From Coriobacteriia bacterium (GTDB lineage Bacteria; Actinomycetota; Coriobacteriia; WRKU01), in NCBI GenBank assembly GCA_009784095.1, contig WRDL01000031.1, forward strand, positions 1 through 12,986: 12,986 nt of DNA. The letters are read 5' to 3'. Positions 7,695-12,986 of the stretch are shown here, piece by piece. The translations under genes were made by a program, and so were the position numbers. Below the pieces are notes generated by a model. It had not been told where the DNA came from, did not search any database, and was given only the letters and a program-made list of their open reading frames with translations. Each line of letters starts with the position of its first letter. The first letter of the stretch is position 1.

Positions 7695-7730
7695 GAACGA
7701 CCTCCCGAAGCCCGATTCGGGAGGTCGTTC
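7695..7730. terminator. Long perfect hairpin downstream of the small membrane ORF
   Basis: A perfect 15-bp stem, GAACGACCTCCCGAA (7695-7709) paired with 7716-7730, encloses a 6-nt loop. It lies 60 nt beyond the stop of the minus-strand small ORF and just upstream of the nadK promoter, so it most likely ends that transcript and insulates nadK. There is no T-run on either strand, as with the hairpin at 2964-2985. Confidence 0.6.
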
Positions 7731-7790
7731 ATGAGGTAGTCACGTTACGTTAGCTGGGTTCCCTGTTCTACCCTCGCTATTCCGGTGATC

Positions 7791-7976
7791 CTAGGCCGGA
7801 GCGCCGGCGACCCGTGCCGCATAACTCGTAGCCACTTTTGGCTCACGTGCCGTGCCCAGAGCGATCGCTCTCAAGCTGGCAAATAGCATCACGACTGGGT
7901 GAACGAGGAAAGCCAGTGCAGCCCCCAAAAGAATAATACTCTCAACGATACCGACTTCGGTTGCAAAACTGAGCAT
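7791..7976 (-). CDS. Small hydrophobic (membrane) peptide of unknown function
   Basis: The 61-residue product starts MLSFATEVGIVESIILLGAA and has one continuous hydrophobic region from about residue 9 to 41, long enough for one helix or a tight hairpin of two. A basic/polar tail (TAREPKVATSYAARVAGAPA) follows. I do not recognise it. ATG 7976 is chosen because AGGAG (7989-7985) lies 8 nt upstream; a GTG at 7985 in the same frame (64 residues) overlaps that site and is less likely. The gene stands alone, about 305 nt downstream of sdaAA and followed by a 15-bp hairpin, so it may be its own transcription unit. The good ribosome-binding site and hydrophobic pattern support a real gene. A short membrane regulator, toxin-like peptide or signal peptide are possible, none with evidence. 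Confidence 0.55.
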   Translation of the reverse strand: MLSFATEVGIVESIILLGAALAFLVHPVVMLFASLRAIALGTAREPKVATSYAARVAGAPA

Positions 7977-8281
7977 CTCTGCCACTCCTCTCCCATAAAC
8001 TCCCGAGCTTCCATATCCCGCACCATCATTGGTGTGCGGTTTCCTGGTACCAGCTCTTCTGAGTGAGTCGTTTCAACCGCTCCAGATAGTGCTTCATCAA
8101 TAGGGTAGCAGTAAGCGAGGGCGGTAACCGCTGCGGCTGGTGAGTGCACATATTGGCTCGTGAGCGGAAGTGTGTGGACCGTTCACGAGAAAAAAGGAAC
8201 CACTGGGTATTCATGCCGGATCCGAGCGGTCCGGTCGGTGTGTGACTTGCGCGCAAGAGCAGTCCGTGGGATGCGGTGGTT
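7977..8281. other. Intergenic region between sdaAA and the small membrane ORF
   Basis: This 305-nt stretch has no convincing gene. It contains a perfect 12-nt palindrome CTTGCGCGCAAG (8246-8257), an 11-nt inverted repeat GCGGTAACCGC (8121-8131), and an imperfect hairpin CCGCACC/GGTGTGCGG (8018-8039) about 45 nt before the small ORF. A T-run on the minus strand (8196-8191) follows GGTTCC and could help end the sdaAA transcript, but no clear stem precedes it. No confident promoter for the small ORF was found. Confidence 0.4.
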
Positions 8282-9157
8282 TCAGTTGAGCGAGTCGCAG
8301 AGTTTTTGAGCGGTCGGAGTGGCGGCAAGACCTCCCAGAGCGGTCTCACGCAAACTCGTATCGATCGCAGAGCCGATCCGCGAAGCTGCGACGACCACCT
8401 CATCGAGCGGAATAGGAAACTCGACTCCCGCAAGCGCCATCTGGGCGGCCGAGAGTGCGACGGCCGACCCGGTCGCATTGCGTACCACGCAGGGTATCTC
8501 GACAAGTCCCGAGACCGGATCGCATACGAGACCGAGCAGTCCCTGCATCGCAAGAGCCGCCGCATTGCCGACCTGCTCGATCGACCCGCCGAGGATCGCG
8601 CAGATCGCCCCTGCCGTCATGGCGGCGGCAACACCGATCTCCGCCTGACATCCCCCGGCAGCACCGCTCAGCGTTGAGGTCGCCGCGAATACCTCTCCGA
8701 TAGCTCCGGCGACCAGAAGGCCATCGACCAATCGATCGTCACCCAACCCATGCGCACCGGCGATCGCGAGCAGCGTGCCGGGCAGTACCCCGGCTGAGCC
8801 TGCGGTCGGTGCTGCTACGATGCGCCCCATGCTCGCGTTGACCTCTCCGGTCGCAAGCGATGCAGCCAATGCTTGGGCGAAGGTGTCATCGAGAACGATC
8901 GGTACATCTGAACTCTCTGTTATCGCATGGATCTTCGCGGAGTCCCCGCCGGTCAGACCGGTACGTGAATGCACTTCATGAGTGAAGGCATAATCGATGG
9001 CTCCGCGCATCTGCTCGAGCATCTCATGCATCGATGCCCGTATCTCATCAACGGTCTTCTCACCGGCATGTGCTTCATGCTCGGCGATGACATCTGCCAC
9101 CGGCAGACCGGACCCGTTCACTTCATCTTTGAGTTGATCGAACGTCGAATATGCCAC
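8282..9157 (-). CDS. sdaAA: L-serine dehydratase, iron-sulfur-dependent, alpha subunit
   Basis: This is the catalytic subunit of the two-chain [4Fe-4S] enzyme that deaminates L-serine to pyruvate and ammonia. The 291-residue protein has HSRTGLTGGDS (63-73), ASMGRIVAAPTAGSAGVLPG (108-127) and the cluster region GGCQAEIG (C170) and VCDPVSGLVEIPC (C212, C223). The C170-C212-C223 spacing (42 and 11) is the same as that I recall for the three cluster ligands of Legionella serine dehydratase. An extra cysteine, C287, lies four residues from the C-terminus. The start is GTG 9157; the AGGAG site overlaps the sdaAB stop (TAGGAG) with 6-nt spacing, so translation of the two subunits is coupled. The enzyme is oxygen-sensitive, which fits an anaerobe. 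Confidence 0.95.
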   Translation of the reverse strand: MAYSTFDQLKDEVNGSGLPVADVIAEHEAHAGEKTVDEIRASMHEMLEQMRGAIDYAFTHEVHSRTGLTGGDSAKIHAITESSDVPIVLDDTFAQALAASLATGEVNASMGRIVAAPTAGSAGVLPGTLLAIAGAHGLGDDRLVDGLLVAGAIGEVFAATSTLSGAAGGCQAEIGVAAAMTAGAICAILGGSIEQVGNAAALAMQGLLGLVCDPVSGLVEIPCVVRNATGSAVALSAAQMALAGVEFPIPLDEVVVAASRIGSAIDTSLRETALGGLAATPTAQKLCDSLN

Positions 9158-9166
9158 TTCGTACTC

Positions 9167-9835
9167 CTAGACCGGTGAGATGAACGTAACTGTCGAGATC
9201 TTCTTGAGATCAGCAAGGAGCTGCATCGTCTCGTCATCGGGAACTACGTCGGTTTTGATCAGCATCAGCGCGCGATGGCCACGTTTCTCGCGTGCGACCT
9301 GCATGTTAGCTATGTTGATGCGTTGTTTTGATAGGACCGAGGTGACCGCCGCGACCGCACCCGGTCTATCCTTATGGAATACGAGCAGTGCGGGCAACGT
9401 ACCGGTGATCGCCACGTTATACCCATCGATGTGGGTCACCTTGATGTTGCCGCCACCGATCGAAGAGCCCTGTATCGTTCGCGTGTCTTTACCGCTTCCC
9501 AGGCAGAACCGAGCGGTGTTGGGATGGACGTCGAGCAGTTCGATATCTTCGAATGCATAGTGATGCCCCCGATCGCGTGCGATATCGGCAGCTCGAATGA
9601 TATTGACATCGTCGACCCCCATGCCGAGCAATCCGGCGATCAACGCAAGTTTGGTACCATGCCCGTCGGCGGTCGCCTGCAGCGAACCATGCAGCCCGAT
9701 GGTCGCATCGGTCGGTTCTTGCCCGTAGATATTGCGCGCCAACGCGCCGAGCCGTACCGCACCGGCGGTATGAGACGAGCTGGGTCCGACCATGACCGGA
9801 CCGATGATATCGAATATGGAGTTTATCTTTGGCAT
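9167..9835 (-). CDS. sdaAB: L-serine dehydratase, iron-sulfur-dependent, beta subunit (ACT domain)
   Basis: The 222-residue beta subunit partners with the alpha subunit encoded next. The N-terminal part has FDIIGPVMVGPSSSHTAGAVRLG (seen as GPVMVGPSSSHTAGA at about 12-26), the family hallmark, then GHGTKLALIAGLLGM and HPNTARF. The C-terminal region from about residue 149 (LLVFHKDRPGAVAAVTSVLS) is an ACT domain, usually a ligand-binding regulatory module, here probably sensing serine. It is the first gene of a two-gene unit. No Shine-Dalgarno sequence precedes ATG 9835; a -10-like TAGTAT ends 6 nt upstream, so the message may be leaderless. Confidence 0.95.
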   Translation of the reverse strand: MPKINSIFDIIGPVMVGPSSSHTAGAVRLGALARNIYGQEPTDATIGLHGSLQATADGHGTKLALIAGLLGMGVDDVNIIRAADIARDRGHHYAFEDIELLDVHPNTARFCLGSGKDTRTIQGSSIGGGNIKVTHIDGYNVAITGTLPALLVFHKDRPGAVAAVTSVLSKQRINIANMQVAREKRGHRALMLIKTDVVPDDETMQLLADLKKISTVTFISPV

Positions 9836-9841
9836 GCCAGC

Positions 9842-9870
9842 ATACTAGCATGCACACGCATATTTCGCTA
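9842..9870 (-). promoter_or_regulatory. sdaAB: Candidate leaderless promoter of sdaAB-sdaAA
   Basis: TAGTAT (9847-9842, four of six) lies exactly 6 nt before the sdaAB ATG, the same geometry as at nadK. TAGCGA (9870-9865), 17 nt further upstream, is a poor -35. The lack of any ribosome-binding site before the ATG supports a leaderless start, but the promoter match itself is modest. Confidence 0.4.
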
Positions 9871-9874
9871 GCGA

Positions 9875-9904
9875 TGAGACAGTGGGGTCGGTTCCTTTTG
9901 TCCC
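9875..9904 (+). repeat. REP-like palindromic repeat, copy 1
   Basis: A 30-bp element begins TGAGACAGTGGGGTCGG and ends TTCCTTTTGTCCC. Its ends are near-complementary (TGAGACA with TGTCCC), and it matches the element at 11102-11132, in opposite orientation, at 26 of 27 core positions. The core with GGTTCC-TTTTGTC is the layout of a widespread class of REP-type palindromes often associated with RAYT transposases. No transposase gene lies in the window. Confidence 0.7.
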
Positions 9905-9910
9905 GGTCTG

Positions 9911-9936
9911 GAACAGGGATCGGTCCTCAATGTCGC
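9911..9936 (+). repeat. Possible degenerate second repeat unit beside copy 1
   Basis: ACAGGGATCGGTCC followed by TGTCGC aligns with the core of copy 1 in the same orientation if two single-base gaps and a few mismatches are allowed. Together with copy 1 it could be a decayed REP doublet. The match is short and may be chance. Confidence 0.3.
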
Positions 9937-9946
9937 TCTACATAGT

Positions 9947-9995
9947 AAGAGACCCTCCCTAGTCTCCCGCAAGTGGATTTTCGAGAAGGTCTCTT
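9947..9995 (-). repeat. Long-loop inverted repeat in the AT-rich segment
   Basis: AAGAGACC (9947-9954) pairs perfectly with GGTCTCTT (9988-9995), with a possible inner TCTC/GAGA stem. About 70 bp further along, CCGGT-TCGC-ACCGG (10067-10080) forms a second hairpin that on the minus strand has a GNRA-type GCGA loop. These might be RNA structure or relics of repeat DNA. Confidence 0.35.
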
Positions 9996-10221
9996 TGAAC
10001 TCATATAAGTTGTTACACCTATACAAGCCCCCCTGAAACCCTTTAAACAGGTATTTCACTGCTTCTCCGGTTCGCACCGGTCGGGTTTCGCCGAAAAAGT
10101 TCAAGTGACCTAAACGGTAAAACGAACCTCTCTGAGACTACCTCTTATCCCCTAAGGAATCCTCTGGTCGACTCTGAAAACTCTTTGTGCCTTTCGGCTC
10201 ATAGAACTTTTCGGAATAGTC

Positions 10222-10251
10222 AGGATAGCACATCACTTTACAAAATACCAA
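10222..10251 (-). promoter_or_regulatory. Candidate promoter inside the AT-rich segment
   Basis: On the minus strand TTGGTA (10251-10246) is followed after 18 nt by an extended -10, TGC-TATCCT (box at 10227-10222). It could transcribe the segment toward sdaAB, including the frame starting at TTG 10104. Each box matches consensus at four of six positions, so it is only a candidate. Confidence 0.25.
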
Positions 10252-10368
10252 CATTTTTTTAGCCGGGAGTGGCCACACGGGAATTGAATGCTCTTCATCG
10301 GCCTTGGCACCTCGAGGATTGCCATGCGTGTGGTTCGAAATGCGGAGCGGAATCGCCCTCTAAAGAGT

Positions 10369-11100
10369 TTACTCTTTGCTGCAGAGCAGGAAAAACTCGG
10401 TGTTTCCACTCGCCCCTTTGATCGGTGAAGTGGCCGTCTTGCGAGTAACGAGCCCCGCGTCAGCGAGTTCTTCGCTCGTTCTACGGAGTACTCGCTCGTG
10501 CACGCGCGAGTCGAGCACGATGCCACCCTCGCCCACTTCGTCTCGTCTCGCTTCGAACTGCGGTTTGACAAGAAGTACGCAATTGCCCTCATCACTGACC
10601 AATCGCGCGATATCATGAGCCACTTGAGCCAGACCGATGAATGAAAGATCGGCAACGACCATATCGAAAGGAGCATCGAGATCTGCCATGTCGACATCGC
10701 GGATGTTGGTTCGATCGTGTACGTCGACGCGCGGGTCGATGCGGAGTTTGTGTGCGAGTTGACCATATCCGACATCGATCGCGCAGACACTTTGCGCACC
10801 GTGCTGCAGCAGACAGTCAGTAAATCCTCCGGTCGAAGCTCCCAAGTCGACGCAACGTAGGTCGGTCACATCGATATCGAATGCGTCGAGCGCTCCTTCA
10901 AGCTTGAGCCCTCCACGGCTCACATATTTCTTCGGTCGTTTGACGGTGAGCGGACTGTCAGGCGCAAGCAACATACCCGGTTTGTCGACCACTACCGAAT
11001 TATCATTTCCAGCACGGACCTCGTCGGCCATGATCATGGCGACAGCTTCATGCTTATCGCGGGCAAGCCCTCTCTCTATCAGGAGTTCATCTACGCGCAT
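10369..11100 (-). CDS. tlyA: TlyA, 23S/16S rRNA 2'-O-methyltransferase
   Basis: TlyA methylates ribosomal RNA using S-adenosylmethionine; in mycobacteria it sets capreomycin sensitivity. The 243-residue protein starts MRVDELLIERGLARDK, an S4 RNA-binding domain (about 1-60), followed by the linker KKYVSRGGLKLEGAL (57-71). The FtsJ/Rossmann methyltransferase domain has VDLGASTGGFTDCLL (84-98) and later VADLSFI and LLVKPQFE, giving the K-D-K-E catalytic set. ATG 11100 is preferred over an in-frame TTG at 11109, which lies inside a palindromic repeat and adds only three residues. No ribosome-binding site is visible, because the repeat fills the 27-nt gap after dxs. Translation may depend on coupling to dxs. 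The TAA stop sits inside a short inverted repeat (10362-10377). Confidence 0.94.
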   Translation of the reverse strand: MRVDELLIERGLARDKHEAVAMIMADEVRAGNDNSVVVDKPGMLLAPDSPLTVKRPKKYVSRGGLKLEGALDAFDIDVTDLRCVDLGASTGGFTDCLLQHGAQSVCAIDVGYGQLAHKLRIDPRVDVHDRTNIRDVDMADLDAPFDMVVADLSFIGLAQVAHDIARLVSDEGNCVLLVKPQFEARRDEVGEGGIVLDSRVHERVLRRTSEELADAGLVTRKTATSPIKGASGNTEFFLLCSKE

Positions 11101-11101
11101 A

Positions 11102-11132
11102 TGGGACAAAAGGAACCGACCCTACTGTCACA
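11102..11132 (-). repeat. REP-like palindromic repeat, copy 2, forming the dxs-tlyA junction
   Basis: On the minus strand this element starts TGTGACAGTAGGGTCGG and ends TTCCTTTTGTCCCA. It matches copy 1 (9875-9904) at 26 of 27 core positions, in inverted orientation about 1.2 kb away. It contains the dxs TGA stop (11130-11128) and ends 1 nt before the tlyA ATG, so it makes up the entire intergenic DNA. Confidence 0.7.
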
Positions 11133-12986
11133 GACGCTTGGCGATACGGCGAGCGAGGCTGACGCTATCGAGCTCGGCATCGGCGATTAGTTGATCCATA
11201 GAACCTTGGGTCGCGAACTTGTCGGGTATCGCGCACGTCAGGGTATCGATCTCGACGCCGTGCTTGGCGAACAACTCGAGGACCGCGGCGCCGAAGCCTC
11301 CGCATTCGGTATTCTCCTCGACGGTCACGATCAGATCGTGGTCCTCTGCCAGCTTAAGGAGGCCTTTTTCATCGAGTGGTTTGACCCACCGCGCATCGAT
11401 CACGCTTGACTCGATCCCATCTTTCTTGAGCAGATCGGCGGCACCGATCGCTTGTGCGACCATGCGTCCGGCTGCCACGATCGCTACCTTTGCGTCATCG
11501 ACCTTCTGGACCGGGCGCATCTTCGCGTACGCCCAAGGCTCCACGTCGCTATAAGCCGGTCTCTTCGCACCTTCTGCTTTGCCGCGCGGATAGCGCAGAG
11601 CGATCGGGCCTTCGGCTTCGACGGCAGTACGTAGCGCTCCAACAAGCTCCGCTTCGTTGCTGGGAGCCAGGATCTGCATCGTCGGGATCGACCGTAGGTA
11701 AGTCATATCGAACACACCATGGTGGGTCGGACCGTCATCTCCGACGAATCCGCCACGATCGAGCGCGAAGACCACATGCGCCTGTTGCAGCGCGACATCA
11801 CCGATCAGTTGGTCGAAAGCGCGCTGGAGGAACGTTGAATAGATCGTACAGACCGGGATCTTGCCACCCAACGCCAGACCGGCACTGAAGCCGACGGTAT
11901 GGCCCTCGGTGATTCCCAGATCCCAGAATCGATCGGGATAAGCATCGGCGAACTTGTCCAATCCGGTACCGCACGCCATCGCAGCGGTTATCGCGTGGAC
12001 ATCGGGTCGTGCCATTCCGAGCTCGACCATCGCTTGCGCGAAGACATCGGTATAGGTGGGTGGATCATCGGGATTCTTTTTCGCGACACCGGTCTTCTTA
12101 TCGAAGCACCCGATCCCATGAAAGGACGTCGGATCGTTCTCGGCGGGCTCAAATCCCCTGCCCTTTTGGGTGACCGCGTGGATGACGACCGGCGCGCCAC
12201 TCTCCTTGGCAGCGCGTACCGCTTGTTCGACCTGCAAGATGTCGTGACCGTCGATCGGACCGACGTAGGCGAGCCCGAGCTCCTCGAACATCATGCCGGG
12301 TACCACCAATTGCTTGACCGATTCTTTGGCACGCTTGCCGAGTTCGGCGATGCGTGTACCCAGATTCGAGCGTTCGAGACGCTCTTGGAAAACGTCGCGT
12401 GGCGTCGTATAGCGACGATCCAGTCGTAGCTGTCCCAGATAGGACGATATCGCACCGACGTTTCGGCTGATCGACATCTCGTTGTCGTTCAATACTACGA
12501 TCATCGGTGTCTGGAGATGGCCGAGCGTGCTCAAAGCCTCCCATGCCATGCCACCGGCGATCGCGCCGTCGCCGATCACGCAGGCAACGATACCGGGTTC
12601 GTGGTTAGCCTGACGCGCCAGCGAGTAGCCCAGACTGATCGAGAGCGAGTCGGATGCATGGCCCGAACCGAATAGATCGTAGGGTGATTCGAACCGGTTG
12701 GGAAAACCAGACATCCCGCCATACGTGCGCAGGGTGTCGAAGTCATCACGACGACCGGTGATCAATTTATGGATATATGACTGATGACCTACGTCGAAGG
12801 TCACCATATCAGGAGGTGCGTCTAGGGCGCGATAGATCCCTAAGGTGAGCTCGACCACGCCGAGGTTCGGGGCAAGATGCCCGCCGGTGACCGAGGTCGT
12901 GTCAATGAGTTGATCACGTATCTCTTCGGAAAGCGTCGTCAACGCATCAAGGTTGAGCACCTTGAGGTCATTGGGGTTCTCGATCC
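11128..12986 (-). CDS. dxs: 1-deoxy-D-xylulose-5-phosphate synthase (5' end outside window)
   Basis: Dxs joins pyruvate and glyceraldehyde 3-phosphate, with thiamin diphosphate, in the first step of the MEP isoprenoid pathway. The coding frame continues past the first in-window GTG (12960) to the right edge: IENPNDLK precedes VLNLDALTTLSEEIRDQL, as expected near a Dxs N-terminus, so only a few codons are missing. Counting from GTG 12960: TGGHLAPNLGVVELT (25-39), DVGHQ (56-60), the thiamin diphosphate-binding GDGAIAGG (130-137) through NDN (158-160), the GITEGHTVGFSAG segment (about 349-361) bearing the catalytic glutamate, and DRGGFVGDDGPTHHG (401-415). The C-terminal transketolase domain is complete and ends RRIAKRL. 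The isoprenoid product feeds undecaprenyl phosphate, the carrier used by MurJ substrates. tlyA follows 27 nt downstream. Confidence 0.97.
   Translation of the reverse strand, partial: IENPNDLKVLNLDALTTLSEEIRDQLIDTTSVTGGHLAPNLGVVELTLGIYRALDAPPDMVTFDVGHQSYIHKLITGRRDDFDTLRTYGGMSGFPNRFESPYDLFGSGHASDSLSISLGYSLARQANHEPGIVACVIGDGAIAGGMAWEALSTLGHLQTPMIVVLNDNEMSISRNVGAISSYLGQLRLDRRYTTPRDVFQERLERSNLGTRIAELGKRAKESVKQLVVPGMMFEELGLAYVGPIDGHDILQVEQAVRAAKESGAPVVIHAVTQKGRGFEPAENDPTSFHGIGCFDKKTGVAKKNPDDPPTYTDVFAQAMVELGMARPDVHAITAAMACGTGLDKFADAYPDRFWDLGITEGHTVGFSAGLALGGKIPVCTIYSTFLQRAFDQLIGDVALQQAHVVFALDRGGFVGDDGPTHHGVFDMTYLRSIPTMQILAPSNEAELVGALRTAVEAEGPIALRYPRGKAEGAKRPAYSDVEPWAYAKMRPVQKVDDAKVAIVAAGRMVAQAIGAADLLKKDGIESSVIDARWVKPLDEKGLLKLAEDHDLIVTVEENTECGGFGAAVLELFAKHGVEIDTLTCAIPDKFATQGSMDQLIADAELDSVSLARRIAKRL

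Larger units (their letters stand above)
9868..10359 (-). pseudogene. Broken or foreign ORF in an AT-richer segment
   Basis: One minus-strand frame is open for 73 codons (10359-10141), meets a single TAG (10140-10138), then stays open for 89 more codons to a TAG at 9870-9868. A TTG at 10104 could start a 78-residue product; an ATG at 10254 precedes the internal stop. The codons include AGG, AGA, TTA, CTA and GGG, unlike the neighbours, and the segment has lower GC and almost no GATC sites. The second half has GGLYRCNNLYEFKETF, which faintly recalls the C-terminal end of MprF/DUF2156-type or FemAB-type acyltransferases; this is a guess. The last 20 or so residues are encoded by palindromic repeat DNA and are unlikely to be original. 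It may equally be a structured noncoding region. Confidence 0.4.

Noticed and set aside
8026..8097. 23-codon ORF (MKHYLERLKRLTQKSWYQET...) on the minus strand upstream of the small membrane gene
   Set aside because: Amphipathic and tempting as a leader peptide, but no ribosome-binding site precedes the ATG and no promoter is convincing.
8189..8212. GGTTCCTTTTTTC on the minus strand, similar to the core of the REP-like repeat
   Set aside because: Only about ten consecutive bases match, the left half would need a 5-nt deletion and the terminal palindrome is missing.
10254..10260. Run of seven T on the plus strand, terminator-like
   Set aside because: No stem precedes it on the plus strand and no plus-strand gene lies upstream; on the minus strand it is an A-run.
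10331..10343. GGTTCGAAA resembling a tRNA T-loop
   Set aside because: The flanking bases do not form a 5-bp T-stem, and no anticodon or acceptor arm can be drawn.
9836..10368. T-box or amino-acid riboswitch controlling sdaAB
   Set aside because: No T-box consensus or glycine-type core was found, and a closer -10 box 6 nt from the ATG makes a long leader unnecessary.
10362..10377. AAAGAGT/ACTCTTT inverted repeat at the tlyA stop as a terminator
   Set aside because: The loop is only 2 nt if fully paired, the stem is AT-rich and no T-run follows; it may be chance.
11899..12429. 176-codon plus-strand ORF opposite dxs
   Set aside because: An antisense frame of conserved Dxs coding sequence with no motif or ribosome-binding site of its own.

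Overview
The window reads as a chromosomal housekeeping region of an actinobacterium, most likely of the Coriobacteriia type. The reasons are: the order dxs-tlyA-nadK-recN-steA-steB, whose tlyA-to-steB part is an actinobacterial synteny block (in Mycobacterium tuberculosis it is Rv1694-Rv1698); an actinobacterial-style Walker A motif in RecN (GETGTGKT); moderately high GC with codons ending in C or G; and an oxygen-sensitive two-subunit Fe-S serine dehydratase, typical of anaerobes. Genus level cannot be fixed from the sequence alone.

Layout from left to right. Positions 1-449 (minus) hold the N-terminal part of a secreted protein like the one found beside murJ in other actinobacteria. It is divergent from a plus-strand pair: murJ (lipid II flippase) and a family 2 glycosyltransferase starting 1 nt after the murJ stop. 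A 9-bp hairpin separates this pair from a convergent minus-strand operon, nadK > recN > steA > steB (7641 down to 2992). Upstream of nadK lie a strong promoter that places the start of transcription at or next to the ATG, a long hairpin, and a solitary 61-residue membrane peptide gene. Next come sdaAB > sdaAA (9835 to 8282, minus), again with a -10 box only 6 nt from the ATG. Between sdaAB and tlyA is about 500 bp of AT-richer DNA with a broken reading frame and palindromic repeats. tlyA and the 3' part of dxs (running off the right edge) close the window.

Functionally the window combines envelope assembly and cell separation (murJ, glycosyltransferase, steA, steB), isoprenoid precursor synthesis that feeds the lipid carriers (dxs), rRNA methylation (tlyA), NADP supply (nadK), DNA repair (recN) and serine catabolism to pyruvate and ammonia (sdaAB/sdaAA).

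The most noteworthy signals are: (1) two near-identical ~30-bp REP-like palindromes in opposite orientation, one of which forms the whole dxs-tlyA junction including the dxs stop; (2) the AT-rich, codon-atypical broken ORF beside the other copy; (3) a probable non-canonical ATC start for murJ; (4) two promoters with identical leaderless geometry; (5) the orphan membrane peptide. I did not find a convincing new multi-gene system such as a defence island, CRISPR array or biosynthetic cluster.
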